A stretch of 64,000 nt of DNA from Spirochaetota bacterium (GCA_016285185.1 JAEEQG010000140.1:1-64000); one strand, 5' to 3'; positions 41,235 through 49,348 are shown, numbered from the stretch's first letter. The notes: a model not told the origin generated them from the sequence alone. Numbers and translations are program-made.

Positions 41235-42995
41235 TTATTTATTTGAATAAATATCGCGTGGTGTATAGTGTGTGTGCAAGAGATGATGTGCTTTCTTGCT
41301 GTTCGGCTCGTCAAAGTATTCTTTGTAAATCTTTGTGATGAGCGGGTTCTGGTGTGAACAGCGAATTTCGTGGTTTTCATCGTCTTTGTACAATGCGGCA
41401 GCACGTTTTTCGCGAAGTTCATCGCAGTGACCGTATGGCTGACCACCACCAGTTACACATCCACCTTTACATGCCATAACTTCGATAAAGTCGTAAGGTC
41501 TTTCTTTTCCTTCAGCAGCAGCTTTGCGGATTTCCTGTACAACTGCATCTACGTTACCCATCTGGTGAATAACTGCAAGCTTAACTTTTGTTCCGTTAAG
41601 GTCAACTTCTGCTTTCTTTACGCCGTCAAGACCGCGGACTGGTGTGTATTCTACGTTGCCAAGCTCTTTGCCTGTAACGAGTTTGTAAGCTGTACGAACA
41701 GCAGCTTCCATAACACCACCTGTAGCACCAAAGATTGTACCTGCGCCGGAGTATGGTCCGATAGGACTGTCAGCTTCGGAATCTTCAAGTGAAGCAAAGT
41801 CAATTCCTGCCTGGCGGATAAGAGAAGCAAATTCGCGTGTGGTAAGAACCATATCGATGTCCTGAGCACCTGAAGATCTCATGTCTTCGTTGCGGATTGC
41901 TTCGTAAGCTTTTGCTGTACAAGGCATGATTGAAAGATGGAAAATCTTGTCCGGAGCAACCTTAACCTGTTCTGCCCAGTATGTCTTTGTGATTGCACCC
42001 TGCATCTGCTGCGGTGATTTTGCAGTAGAAAGGTTAGGAAGCAGGTCGTGGTAGTTCTTTTCAGCATAGTCTACCCAACCAGGGCAGCAGCTTGTGAACA
42101 TCGGGAGAACTGAGCCTTTTGTTGTAAGGCGGTGTACAAGTTCTGTACCTTCTTCCATGATTGTAAGGTCAGCAGCAAAGTTTGTATCAAAGATGTACTT
42201 GAATCCGATCATTCTGAGTGCTGTGTAAATCTTTCCGGTTGTAATTGTTCCGACCGGCATGCCGAATTCTTCACCGAGAGCAGCACGTACAGAAGGAGCG
42301 ATAGAAACAACTGGTGTAAGTTCAGGGTCAGCAACCTTTGCAAATACTTCTTCAACAGGAGTATGAGTTGTGATTGCACCTGTAGGACAGTGAGCAGCGC
42401 ACTGTCCGCAGCGGATACACGGGCTGTGTGCAAGGTCTGCACCTGCAACAGGACCAATAACAGTCTTGTCACCACGTCCTGTGTATTCAAGTGCCCATAC
42501 GTTCTGCATCATCTGGCATGTTTCAACACAGCGTCCGCAGCTGATACACTTCTTGCGGTCAAAAACGATAGGTGCGTAAGAAGCATCTGTCGGCTGTTCG
42601 CGGATAATTTTAGTAAATCTGTTTGAACGCAGACCAAATTCAGCTGCAAGGTTCTGCAGTTCGCACTGGCCGCTTCTGTTACATTTAAGACAGTCATCAG
42701 GATGGTTTGCAAGAATAAGTTCAAGAACTGTACGGCGGGCCTTTGTAAGTTCAAGGTCGTTTGTAACAATGTTCATACCCGGTGTACATTCGGTACAGCA
42801 GGCTCTTGCCATTCTGGCGCGACCTGTTCTCGGGTCTACGTTTTTGATAACGCAAATACCGCATGAGGCCCAGGCCGGGAGGTCTTTGTTATAGCACAGT
42901 GAAGGTATTTTTATGTTCATCTGCTGTGCAGCTTGAAGAATGGTTGTTCCTGGTTCTACAGAAACTTCCTTGCCGTTTATAGTAAGGTTAATCAT
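41235..42995 (-). CDS. [FeFe] hydrogenase catalytic subunit, NADH-dependent type
   Basis: Catalytic subunit HydA/HndD of a soluble electron-bifurcating-type hydrogenase. In its 586 residues: an N-terminal [2Fe-2S] plant-type domain (C34, C45, C48, C66 region), a His-Cys3 [4Fe-4S] site (H98, C102, C105, C111), two ferredoxin clusters (C150, C153, C156, C160 and C193, C196, C199, C203), then the H-cluster domain with all three signatures: TSCCPGW (301-307), MPCTAKAYE (357-365) and MACKGGCVTGGGQP (507-520). The final ~50 residues are the small-subunit-like HydB tail. Every cluster ligand expected appears present. It is the last gene of the operon, 13 bases after the NuoF-like gene, and needs HydE (3826-4884). 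Confidence 0.96.
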   Translation of the reverse strand: MINLTINGKEVSVEPGTTILQAAQQMNIKIPSLCYNKDLPAWASCGICVIKNVDPRTGRARMARACCTECTPGMNIVTNDLELTKARRTVLELILANHPDDCLKCNRSGQCELQNLAAEFGLRSNRFTKIIREQPTDASYAPIVFDRKKCISCGRCVETCQMMQNVWALEYTGRGDKTVIGPVAGADLAHSPCIRCGQCAAHCPTGAITTHTPVEEVFAKVADPELTPVVSIAPSVRAALGEEFGMPVGTITTGKIYTALRMIGFKYIFDTNFAADLTIMEEGTELVHRLTTKGSVLPMFTSCCPGWVDYAEKNYHDLLPNLSTAKSPQQMQGAITKTYWAEQVKVAPDKIFHLSIMPCTAKAYEAIRNEDMRSSGAQDIDMVLTTREFASLIRQAGIDFASLEDSEADSPIGPYSGAGTIFGATGGVMEAAVRTAYKLVTGKELGNVEYTPVRGLDGVKKAEVDLNGTKVKLAVIHQMGNVDAVVQEIRKAAAEGKERPYDFIEVMACKGGCVTGGGQPYGHCDELREKRAAALYKDDENHEIRCSHQNPLITKIYKEYFDEPNSKKAHHLLHTHYTPRDIYSNK

Positions 42996-43008
42996 TTCTA
43001 TTTACCTC

Positions 43009-44820
43009 TTATTTCTTGATAATTGCGCTGAACTTACAATTTGTCATACATGCACCGCACTTAAGACACTTGCTCTGATCAATCGTCTTCCATGCAAGCT
43101 TCTTGCCTTCCTTAACCTCATTCTTGGGGTTGTTGACAATAGCGTTGGCAGGACAGTTCTTTGCACAAAGACCACAACCGATACACTTGTTCTCGTCAAT
43201 GATGAACTGAAGCAGGTTCTTACATTTTCCGGCAATACATTTTTTGTTCTGGATGTGGTCAATGTATTCCTGTTCAAATTTTCTGATTGTAGAAAGTGTC
43301 GGGTTAGGAGCTGACTGGCCGAGAGCACAGAGAGAAGCTTTCTGCATTGCAAAACCAATGTCCTTGAGCTTCTGGAGGTCTTCCATTTCGCCGTTACCCT
43401 TGGAAATTTTGTCAAGGATTGTGTACATCTGTCTTGTACCGATACGGCATGGAGAACACTTACCGCAGGATTCGTCAACACAGAATTCCATGTAGAACTT
43501 GGAAACGTCAACAACACAGTCGTCTTCGTCCATAACGATCATACCACCGGAACCCATCATTGAGCCGAGTCTTGTAAGTGCACCAAAGTCAATCGGTGTA
43601 TCAAGGTTTTCTTCTGTAATAATACCGCCGGAAGGACCACCAGTCTGAACACCCTTGAACTTTTTGCCGTTTTTGATACCGCCGCCGATTTCAAAGATGA
43701 TTTCGCGCAGTGTTGTTCCCATCGGAACTTCAACAAGTCCTGAGTTCTTTACTTTACCTGTAAGGGCAAATACTTTTGTTCCCTTTGAGTCGTCAGTACC
43801 AATCTTGCTAAACCATGCAGCACCCTTGTTGATGATAACAGGAATGTTTGCCCATGTTTCTACGTTGTTGATAACGGTTGGTTTTCCCCAAAGACCACTC
43901 TGAGCCGGGAACGGAGGCTTTGGAGTAGGCATACCGCGGAGACCTTCGATAGAGCGGAGAAGTGCTGTTTCCTCACCGCAAACGAATGCACCTGCACCAA
44001 GGCGGATTTCAATGTCAAAGTCAAAGCCTGAACCAAGAATATCTTTACCGAGCAAGCCGTTTTCGCGGGCCTGTTCCATAGCAATCTTAAGGCGTTCAAT
44101 GGCGAGCGGGTATTCGGCGCGGATGTATACAAAACCTTTGTGTGCTCCGATAGCCTTACCACAAATAATCATTGCTTCAATGATTGAGTGCGGGTCACCT
44201 TCGATTGTTGAACGGTCCATGTATGCGCCAGGGTCACCTTCGTCAGCATTACATACTACGTATTTGATGTCGCCTGTTGCTTTCATACCGGCTTCCCACT
44301 TGAGTCCTGTCGGGAATCCTGCACCACCGCGTCCGCGGAGACCGGAAGCTTTGAGTTCTTCAATAACTTCTTCAGGTTTCATCTCAAAAAGAACTTTTTC
44401 GAGAGCGAGGTAACCGTCGCGTGCGATATATTCATTGATGTTTTCAGGATTGATAACACCGCAGTTCCTCAATACAATGCGGAGCTGCTTCTGGTAGAAT
44501 TCAATGTCTTCAATCTCAAGGTTTGATTTTTTCTGTTTGTTGTACAAAAGACGTGTAACTTCACGGCCTTTAACAATCTGTTCGGCAATGATGTCTTTTG
44601 CGTCTTCCGGTTTAACTTCTACATAAAAAGAATCTTCCGGAAGAACCTTAACGATTGGTCCTTTTTCGCAGAAACCGAAACAACCGGTTTTTACGATCTG
44701 TACTTCTTTATCAACGTTTTGTTTCTTTGCTTCCGCGATAAGATTTGCATAAATCTGATCGGAGTTACTGGATTCACAACCAGTACCGCCGCAAACAAGA
44801 ATAAAATGATTAAATGCCAT
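43009..44820 (-). CDS. NADH-binding hydrogenase subunit (NuoF/HndC-like)
   Basis: A 603-residue diaphorase subunit that passes electrons between NADH and the hydrogenase. It combines an N-terminal thioredoxin-like [2Fe-2S] domain (LVCGGTGCESSNSDQI, TGCFGFCEKGP), the NuoF core with NADH and FMN sites (GLRGRGGAGFPTGLKWE, GAGAYVCGEE-like GAGAFVCGEETALL) and a [4Fe-4S] site ESCGKCSPCRIGTRQM, and a C-terminal two-cluster ferredoxin (CIGCGLCAKNCP, CLKCGACMTNC). This is the HndC/HydB architecture of electron-bifurcating [FeFe] hydrogenases, not complex I. Confidence 0.95.
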   Translation of the reverse strand: MAFNHFILVCGGTGCESSNSDQIYANLIAEAKKQNVDKEVQIVKTGCFGFCEKGPIVKVLPEDSFYVEVKPEDAKDIIAEQIVKGREVTRLLYNKQKKSNLEIEDIEFYQKQLRIVLRNCGVINPENINEYIARDGYLALEKVLFEMKPEEVIEELKASGLRGRGGAGFPTGLKWEAGMKATGDIKYVVCNADEGDPGAYMDRSTIEGDPHSIIEAMIICGKAIGAHKGFVYIRAEYPLAIERLKIAMEQARENGLLGKDILGSGFDFDIEIRLGAGAFVCGEETALLRSIEGLRGMPTPKPPFPAQSGLWGKPTVINNVETWANIPVIINKGAAWFSKIGTDDSKGTKVFALTGKVKNSGLVEVPMGTTLREIIFEIGGGIKNGKKFKGVQTGGPSGGIITEENLDTPIDFGALTRLGSMMGSGGMIVMDEDDCVVDVSKFYMEFCVDESCGKCSPCRIGTRQMYTILDKISKGNGEMEDLQKLKDIGFAMQKASLCALGQSAPNPTLSTIRKFEQEYIDHIQNKKCIAGKCKNLLQFIIDENKCIGCGLCAKNCPANAIVNNPKNEVKEGKKLAWKTIDQSKCLKCGACMTNCKFSAIIKK

Positions 44821-44833
44821 TTTTGTCTCCTGC

Positions 44834-45229
44834 CTATTTCTTTATAATGTCAACTGACGGCCGGTCGAGAATCTTGTCATCAAGCAAGGCTTTGCCAACA
44901 AGATGTTTTTCAACGATTGTTTTTGCAGTGGCTGCATCAACATTGCCGTAAATAACAGCAGGCATATCGGGAACAACAACTTCTACAGTAGGTTCGTTTG
45001 CACAGTAGCCCATGCAGCCTGTCTGACGGATAACAACGTCCTTTGCGATTCCTTTTTCGTCTACAGCTTTAAGAAATGCGTCGAGAGTGTTCTTTGCACC
45101 GGCGGCGATACCGCAGGTACCCATACCAACGATTACCTGAATGGTTTTTCCGTCGGCGTTTCTTCTTTCAAGTTCGTTCTTTGTTGCGGAGCGAAGCTTG
45201 CGTAATTCTTCCAATGACATTTTTGCCAT
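44834..45229 (-). CDS. Thioredoxin-like [2Fe-2S] ferredoxin subunit (HndB-like)
   Basis: A 131-residue small subunit. The four cysteines of the thioredoxin-like [2Fe-2S] fold are in GMGTCGIAAGAK and RQTGCMGYCANEP, with the pattern C-x-n-C-x3-C. It sits between the ATPase-like gene and the NuoF-like gene in the hydrogenase operon and should relay electrons. The N-terminal helix MSLEELRKLRSATKNELERR is basic and may bind a partner. Confidence 0.9.
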   Translation of the reverse strand: MAKMSLEELRKLRSATKNELERRNADGKTIQVIVGMGTCGIAAGAKNTLDAFLKAVDEKGIAKDVVIRQTGCMGYCANEPTVEVVVPDMPAVIYGNVDAATAKTIVEKHLVGKALLDDKILDRPSVDIIKK

Positions 45230-45271
45230 AGTTATCTCCTGAAATATGTAACTACATTATTAATAACGGGG

Positions 45272-45832
45272 TTATTCCTCCGGTTCTTCCAAACCCGAAA
45301 GATATTGTCCCAGCAGTACGAGCGAGTCGGCATCCTCTATTCCGCCAAGTGCGTCAATCAGTTCTGAACGCAGAATGGTGTAGTGAAGGTTTGCCGTATT
45401 TTGTGTTTTTGTTCTGATAATCTCCAAGTCATAATTTTCCGCTGTTCCCTGAAACATCAATATTTGTCTGAAAAAACCGGGAACATCACCCACCGGCGGT
45501 GTATCAATATTGGATAAATCAAAAGTCATAAACACTGTCGTTCCTGAACCGGGGGCGGATTCTATATCCCACGAACCGCCTGTTTCGGTTACCGTTTGAA
45601 TTAAAAACGGTATTCCAAGACCGACCCTGCGCTTTGGATGCTTTATGCCGTCTGTGTAGAACGGATCTTTAATCCGTTCAAGCGTAGCCGCATCCATACC
45701 CTTGCCGTTATCGCGGATGCTTACCTTTAAGGCTTCATCCGTTTCATTAAATTCAACTGTGATTTTTGAGGCTCCAGCCTCCACAGAGTTCTGTGTAACG
45801 TCCGTTAAAAGCTCACAGAGTGTGTAGTGCAT
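45272..45832 (-). CDS. GHKL ATPase-domain protein of the hydrogenase operon
   Basis: A 186-residue protein with a stand-alone histidine-kinase-type ATPase domain: N box TQNSVEAGAS, G1 box DNGKGMD, G2 box GLGIPF and SGTTVFM. It has no phosphoacceptor or sensor domain. Such proteins recur in HndABCD-type hydrogenase operons, where their role (assembly, regulation or switching) is unknown. It overlaps the NuoE-like gene by 1 base. Confidence 0.88.
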   Translation of the reverse strand: MHYTLCELLTDVTQNSVEAGASKITVEFNETDEALKVSIRDNGKGMDAATLERIKDPFYTDGIKHPKRRVGLGIPFLIQTVTETGGSWDIESAPGSGTTVFMTFDLSNIDTPPVGDVPGFFRQILMFQGTAENYDLEIIRTKTQNTANLHYTILRSELIDALGGIEDADSLVLLGQYLSGLEEPEE

Positions 45833-46314
45833 TATAAGTTCTTGTATTTTTCAAGAATACCCGGAATTTGTGATTTTACCAGTTTTCCATAAACTTCGCC
45901 GTTTACGGAGAGAACAGGTGCCAAACCACAACAGCCGATACAACGTACCGGTTCAACAGAGAACAATCCGTCTGCTGTTGAAATGTCGCCTTCTTTTAAA
46001 CCGAGCAAAGAACGGCTTTCATCGTAAAGATCCTGACCGCCTTTAAGGTAACATGCTGTTCCAAGGCAAACACTGATCTTATACTTACCAGGCTTTTGTG
46101 ATTTGAAGAAATGATAGAACGACATTACGCCGTAAACTCTTGCAAGATGAGTTCCAGTTAATTCTGAAACTGCTTCTGCTGCTTCTTTGGAAATGTAACC
46201 CTGCTCTTCCTGAACTCTGTGAAGAATCATGATGAGATTACCGGGTTTTACTTTCCACTCGTCAATAAACGCAAGGAGTTCTTTGCTGAATCCTGCCGTT
46301 TTTGCTGCTGACAT
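45832..46314 (-). CDS. NuoE-like [2Fe-2S] hydrogenase subunit (HndA-like)
   Basis: A 160-residue [2Fe-2S] subunit and first gene of the hydrogenase operon. Cluster ligands are C83 and C88 (SVCLGTACYLKGG) and C125 and C129 (RCIGCCGLAP), the NuoE pattern. ATG 46314 has GGGGG 6 bases upstream; a TTG-initiated longer frame to 46326 runs through that ribosome site. The promoter is at 46358-46386. In the assembled complex this subunit pairs with the NuoF-like diaphorase. Confidence 0.93.
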   Translation of the reverse strand: MSAAKTAGFSKELLAFIDEWKVKPGNLIMILHRVQEEQGYISKEAAEAVSELTGTHLARVYGVMSFYHFFKSQKPGKYKISVCLGTACYLKGGQDLYDESRSLLGLKEGDISTADGLFSVEPVRCIGCCGLAPVLSVNGEVYGKLVKSQIPGILEKYKNL

Positions 46315-46357
46315 ATGGACCCCCAAGTCTTTTTAATTCTATAAATAAAGCTCTAAT

Positions 46358-46386
46358 ATTCTACATCTTATTACAGTATTTTGCAA
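46358..46386 (-). promoter_or_regulatory. Promoter of the hydrogenase operon
   Basis: On the minus strand: TTGCAA (46381-46386), 17-base spacer, TAGAAT (46358-46363). It gives a leader of about 35 bases before the NuoE-like ATG. Confidence 0.65.
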
Positions 46387-46419
46387 AGGGTATACGATAA
46401 AAAAGTGTTTAAAAAGCTA

Positions 46420-46448
46420 TAGACAAGACAATTTGTTTCTGTTATATT
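46420..46448 (+). promoter_or_regulatory. tRNA-Cys promoter
   Basis: TAGACA (46420-46425), 17-base spacer, TATATT (46443-46448); the tRNA begins 13 bases beyond. Confidence 0.6.
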
Positions 46449-46461
46449 TTGAAAACCAAAC

Positions 46462-46533
46462 GGCGTCTTGCCCAAGCGGTAAGGGAGCGGTCTGCAAAAC
46501 CGTTATGCGGCGGTTCGATTCCGCCAGACGCCT
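46462..46533 (+). tRNA. tRNA-Cys (anticodon GCA)
   Basis: Cloverleaf of 72 bases: acceptor GGCGTCT / AGACGCC, D-arm around GCCCAAGCGGTAAGGG, anticodon stem GCGGT / ACCGT with loop CTGCAAA (anticodon GCA, cysteine), T-arm GGCGGTTCGATTCCGCC and discriminator U as expected for tRNA-Cys. CCA is not encoded. Confidence 0.96.
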
Positions 46534-46538
46534 TGTTC

Positions 46539-46570
46539 AGCTGTCATATTTGATTGACAGCTTTTTTTTT
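46539..46570 (+). terminator. Terminator after tRNA-Cys
   Basis: AGCTGTCA (46539-46546) pairs with TGACAGCT (46555-46562), then a T-run to 46570. A TTGACA (46554-46559) inside the right arm may be the -35 box for ymdB. Confidence 0.85.
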
Positions 46571-46585
46571 GACTAATACTTGTAT

Positions 46586-47401
46586 ATGGAATCCAACGTT
46601 ATAACCGTTTTTATGGGCGGCGATGTTTACAGCGAATCGGGAATCTGCGCCGTAGAAAAAAAGCTTAAGCCGTTCATAAAAAAACATCAGATTGATTTTG
46701 TTATTCTCAATGCGGAAAACGCTTCGGGCGGCTACGGGCTTTTGGAGTACGACGCCAAAAGGCTTTTTGAGGCGGGCGCTGATGTTCTTACCGGCGGTAA
46801 CCACATTTTTGAAAAACGTGAGGCGTATCCATTCCTTAATGAGGAAAGCCGGGTTCTTCGTCCTGCAAACTATCCCGAACTTGGCGGTATTGACTTTGCA
46901 GAACTGCCCGAAATACCCGGACGCGGGTTTGGCTTTTATGAAAAGAACGGAATAACCTTTGCCGTATTAAACCTGCAGGGCAGGGAGTTTATGACCGCTC
47001 TGGACTGTCCTTTTAAGACTTCTTCACGCTTTGTGCAGGAAGCACAGCAAAAGGATGCGGTTCTTCTGGTGGATTTTCATGCCGAATCCAATCAGGAAAA
47101 AGAAGCCCTCGGCTTTTTTCTTGACGGCAAGGCTTCGGCAGTCTGCGGAACACACACGCATGTGCAGACTGCGGACGAAAAAATACTGCCGCAGGGAACA
47201 GCTTACATAACGGATTTAGGAATGACAGGCCCTCTTGAATCGGTAATAGGCGCAAGTGCGGACATTGCAATAAGGCGGAATCTTACGCAAATTCTTTACA
47301 AACTTGAAGACGCTCAGAGTGAACCGATGCTGCAGGGTGTGCTTATAAAAATTGATGCGGACACAAAAAAAGCAGCTTCCCTTGAGCGGGTAAGCTGCTG
47401 A
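46586..47401 (+). CDS. YmdB-family metallophosphoesterase
   Basis: A 271-residue dimetal phosphoesterase of the YmdB family (TIGR00282); the Bacillus member hydrolyses 2',3'-cyclic nucleotides. Metal-binding motifs are present: MGGDVYSESG (Asp), LNAENAS (Asn), GGNHIF (Asn-His), DFHAESNQEKEA and GTHTHVQTAD. ATG 46586 is used; a TTG at 46580 is in frame, and neither has a Shine-Dalgarno. If TTGACA at 46554 is the -35 box, the mRNA is leaderless. The final 11 codons encode the terminator hairpin of the convergent M48 protease gene. Confidence 0.9.
   Translation: MESNVITVFMGGDVYSESGICAVEKKLKPFIKKHQIDFVILNAENASGGYGLLEYDAKRLFEAGADVLTGGNHIFEKREAYPFLNEESRVLRPANYPELGGIDFAELPEIPGRGFGFYEKNGITFAVLNLQGREFMTALDCPFKTSSRFVQEAQQKDAVLLVDFHAESNQEKEALGFFLDGKASAVCGTHTHVQTADEKILPQGTAYITDLGMTGPLESVIGASADIAIRRNLTQILYKLEDAQSEPMLQGVLIKIDADTKKAASLERVSC
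47365..47399 (-). terminator. Terminator of the M48 protease gene, inside ymdB coding sequence
   Basis: AGCAGCTT (47371-47378) and AAGCTGCT (47392-47399) pair; on the minus strand the stem is followed by T (A at 47365-47371 on plus). It lies within the last codons of the convergent phosphoesterase gene. Confidence 0.8.
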
Positions 47402-47407
47402 TATTTG

Positions 47408-48229
47408 TTATTTCTTTTTAGACGCTTCCTGATACAGCGGATAAACCTTTTCGGCAATAACCTGAAGGTCTGCGATACGGTTCTTGTTGGAAGGGTGGGT
47501 ACTCAACAGTTCCGGTACCGAACTGCCCGAAACTTCGTCCATCTTTTTCCAGATGTTAACTGCTTCATAAGGATCATAACCGGCACGTGCCATCAGCTCT
47601 GTTCCCATGCGGTCTGCTTCAGTTTCGTGACTGCGTGAGAAAGGAAGACCGAACGTAAACTGTGCTGCAATACCAAGAATATTTGCCTTTGTCTGGTCAA
47701 GACCAAAGATGGCGGCAGCGGTTGCAATACCGAGAGTTTGTACAGCTTCCTGGCTGGCTCTTTCGCGGCTGTGTTCTTTGAGGGCATGTGAAATTTCGTG
47801 GCCCATTACAGCGGCAAGTTCGCCGTCGGTAAGCTTAAGCGCATCAATGATACCTGTGTAAACAACAATTTTTCCGCCCGGCATACACCATGCGTTGATT
47901 GTGTCTTCAGTGATTACGTTTACCTGCCAGTCCCAGTCGAGAGCATCCTGTCGGAATACGGGCGTTTGGGCAATCAGTTTGTCCGCGATTTTGCGTACAC
48001 GATTAAGAGTCGCCTGATCCTTATTGAGAACTCCGGCTTTTTTAGCTTCGGCAATAACTTCGGCATAAGCTTCGTTTGCACTCTGATTCATTTCTGCTTC
48101 AGAATAAAGCATCATCTGCTTTCTGTCAGCACCAACATCACCACCGGCTGTAGTAGTAGTCATACAGCTCGTAAGTAGGAACACTGATAATAATAATATT
48201 GTCAGGCTGTAAAATATTCTCTTCTTCAT
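47408..48229 (-). CDS. M48-family metalloprotease lipoprotein
   Basis: A 273-residue secreted zinc protease of the BepA/LoiP/YcaL group. The signal peptide ends in LLTSC, lipidated at C22. The zinc motif HEISH is at 144-148 in AAVMGHEISHALKEHSRE, with the downstream glutamate in SHETEADRMG. Relatives do quality control of outer-membrane proteins. No TPR tail is present. A -10-like TAAATT ends 7 bases before the ATG and no Shine-Dalgarno is visible, so translation may be leaderless. Confidence 0.92.
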   Translation of the reverse strand: MKKRIFYSLTILLLSVFLLTSCMTTTTAGGDVGADRKQMMLYSEAEMNQSANEAYAEVIAEAKKAGVLNKDQATLNRVRKIADKLIAQTPVFRQDALDWDWQVNVITEDTINAWCMPGGKIVVYTGIIDALKLTDGELAAVMGHEISHALKEHSRERASQEAVQTLGIATAAAIFGLDQTKANILGIAAQFTFGLPFSRSHETEADRMGTELMARAGYDPYEAVNIWKKMDEVSGSSVPELLSTHPSNKNRIADLQVIAEKVYPLYQEASKKK

Positions 48230-48313
48230 ATTTTTTAATTTAGCACAACTTTTTTCAGTTTTCCAGTTTTTTTATACAGATTTTGTATTTTTTTATTGCA
48301 GACAGTATTGAAT

Positions 48314-48340
48314 AAAAACCCCCGGTTTTTAAGCCGGGGG
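48314..48340 (-). terminator. Terminator after the DUF4469 gene
   Basis: CCCCCGG (48319-48325) and CCGGGGG (48334-48340) form a GC stem with T on the minus strand after it. Confidence 0.85.
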
Positions 48341-48347
48341 GAGAATG

Positions 48348-49106
48348 TTAGGCAGCTATAGTAACAGGTTTACTAAAGGCTGTTACCGCATTCTTTAACT
48401 CCTTGTCACCGGCACAAAACCGTGTTCGGATTACAATACAGTATTGTGAATCGGTGAGCGAGGCGGGAACGTAAAACTCCAGGGACTTGGGTTTGTTTAC
48501 GCTGATGGTAGATGATTCTACAGCTATCCAGGTACTTTCGTCCTTGGAAGGATTGCCCTGCGTATCAAGAGGCGCAAACCAAATTCCACAGTCGTGTCCC
48601 GATAGTTTGAGACGATTCCCTGTGATTTTTACACCTTTGTCTTTGTACAGTATCTTGTCATGATTCTGATCAAAAACATTGATGATTTTGTCAAATACAG
48701 GACAGGAATCGGAGATAACTACCTGGTCAACTTTAAGGCTGCTGAGTACAGCCTGTGACTTTGGACTCATTGTAAAATTGAGTTTAAAGCCGGGAATACT
48801 CGATTCACCGGGGTTTTCACCGGTGACAGAGCCCGAAACTCCAATATACATGGTTCCAATGCCAAGCACATCAACGGCTTTGCCGTTCTGGCAGGCAATA
48901 AGCATTTCGTCTCCCAGGAGATTAGCCACATGCTCAATCATATAAGAGCTGATGCCCTCATTCTTTTTTGCGATTGATGCAATAAGGTTTTCAAGAGTTA
49001 CAGTGTTTCTTGTTACACGTCCGATAAATGAATTTTCAGTAGTACTGAATTGGTTCTTAGATAGTTTTACGCTAAGTAAACTATCAGCTTCCTTAAAATT
49101 AGGCAT
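48348..49106 (-). CDS. HU-like DNA-binding protein with DUF4469 domain
   Basis: A 252-residue protein. The N-terminal ~110 residues resemble the HU/IHF-like HU-HIG fold (TVTLENLIASIAKKNEGISS, HVANLLGDEMLIACQNG, VLGIGTMYI). The C-terminal ~100 residues look like DUF4469, an immunoglobulin-like beta domain (GNRLKLSGHDCGIWFAPLD, YCIVIRTRFCAGDKEL). This combination is common in Bacteroidetes and spirochaetes, function unproven. ATG 49106 follows AAGGAG; a longer frame to 49139 has no ribosome site. It is third in line after XRE and ImmA-like genes, but a structured leader and a strong terminator suggest its own regulation. Confidence 0.82.
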   Translation of the reverse strand: MPNFKEADSLLSVKLSKNQFSTTENSFIGRVTRNTVTLENLIASIAKKNEGISSYMIEHVANLLGDEMLIACQNGKAVDVLGIGTMYIGVSGSVTGENPGESSIPGFKLNFTMSPKSQAVLSSLKVDQVVISDSCPVFDKIINVFDQNHDKILYKDKGVKITGNRLKLSGHDCGIWFAPLDTQGNPSKDESTWIAVESSTISVNKPKSLEFYVPASLTDSQYCIVIRTRFCAGDKELKNAVTAFSKPVTIAA

Positions 49107-49140
49107 TTTAATGCTCCTTAAATGTGTTCTGGTTGTCAAA

Positions 49141-49209
49141 GTGCCTTATACAAAGGCACGTAAGATCAAAACCCCGCTGCAGAGTCGTTATCTTTCCTGA
49201 CACTGCAGC
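49141..49209 (-). promoter_or_regulatory. Structured 5' leader of the DUF4469 gene
   Basis: Two clean hairpins lie in order on the minus strand: CTGCAGC arms at 49176-49182 and 49203-49209, and GTGCCTT / AAGGCAC at 49141-49159 with a 5-base loop, ending about 20 bases before AAGGAG. No terminator T-run follows, so a translational or stability role is more likely than attenuation. Confidence 0.55.
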
Positions 49210-49224
49210 CAGGTAAAAAAATCT

Positions 49225-49254
49225 TTGACAAGGAGCATAGATTCGTAGTATTAT
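49225..49254 (+). promoter_or_regulatory. Promoter of a candidate small RNA
   Basis: TTGACA (49225-49230), 18-base spacer, TATTAT (49249-49254), reading against the adjacent genes and leading into no open frame. Confidence 0.6.
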
Positions 49255-49260
49255 GGATAT

Positions 49261-49336
49261 GCATTTATTCCAGATTACTACGATAATCTATGCAAAGCCT
49301 TTGTTTAACGGTAATTAAACAGGGGCTTATTTTTTT
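49261..49336 (+). ncRNA. Candidate small RNA, about 76 bases
   Basis: A self-contained transcription unit on the plus strand between two minus-strand genes. It has a promoter at 49225-49254, a 5' hairpin (GCAT 49261-49264 with ATGC 49290-49293, and AGATT 49272-49276 with AATCT 49285-49289), and a strong intrinsic terminator (arms 49295-49308 and 49315-49328, 14 pairs including two G-U, T-run 49330-49336). There is no coding frame. The role and targets are unknown; not matched to any named RNA family. Alternatively the terminator could act on read-through from an unseen upstream transcript. Confidence 0.55.
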
Positions 49337-49348
49337 GCCTTGAGGCCC

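Noticed and set aside
42132-44413. Several plus-strand frames of 80 to 160 codons opposite the hydrogenase genes
   Set aside because: Each lies wholly inside a well-supported minus-strand gene and shows no family match or ribosome site.
43009-46314. Complex I (nuo) subunits
   Set aside because: Only NuoE/NuoF-like peripheral subunits occur, fused to ferredoxin and followed by an H-cluster hydrogenase; no membrane subunits are present.
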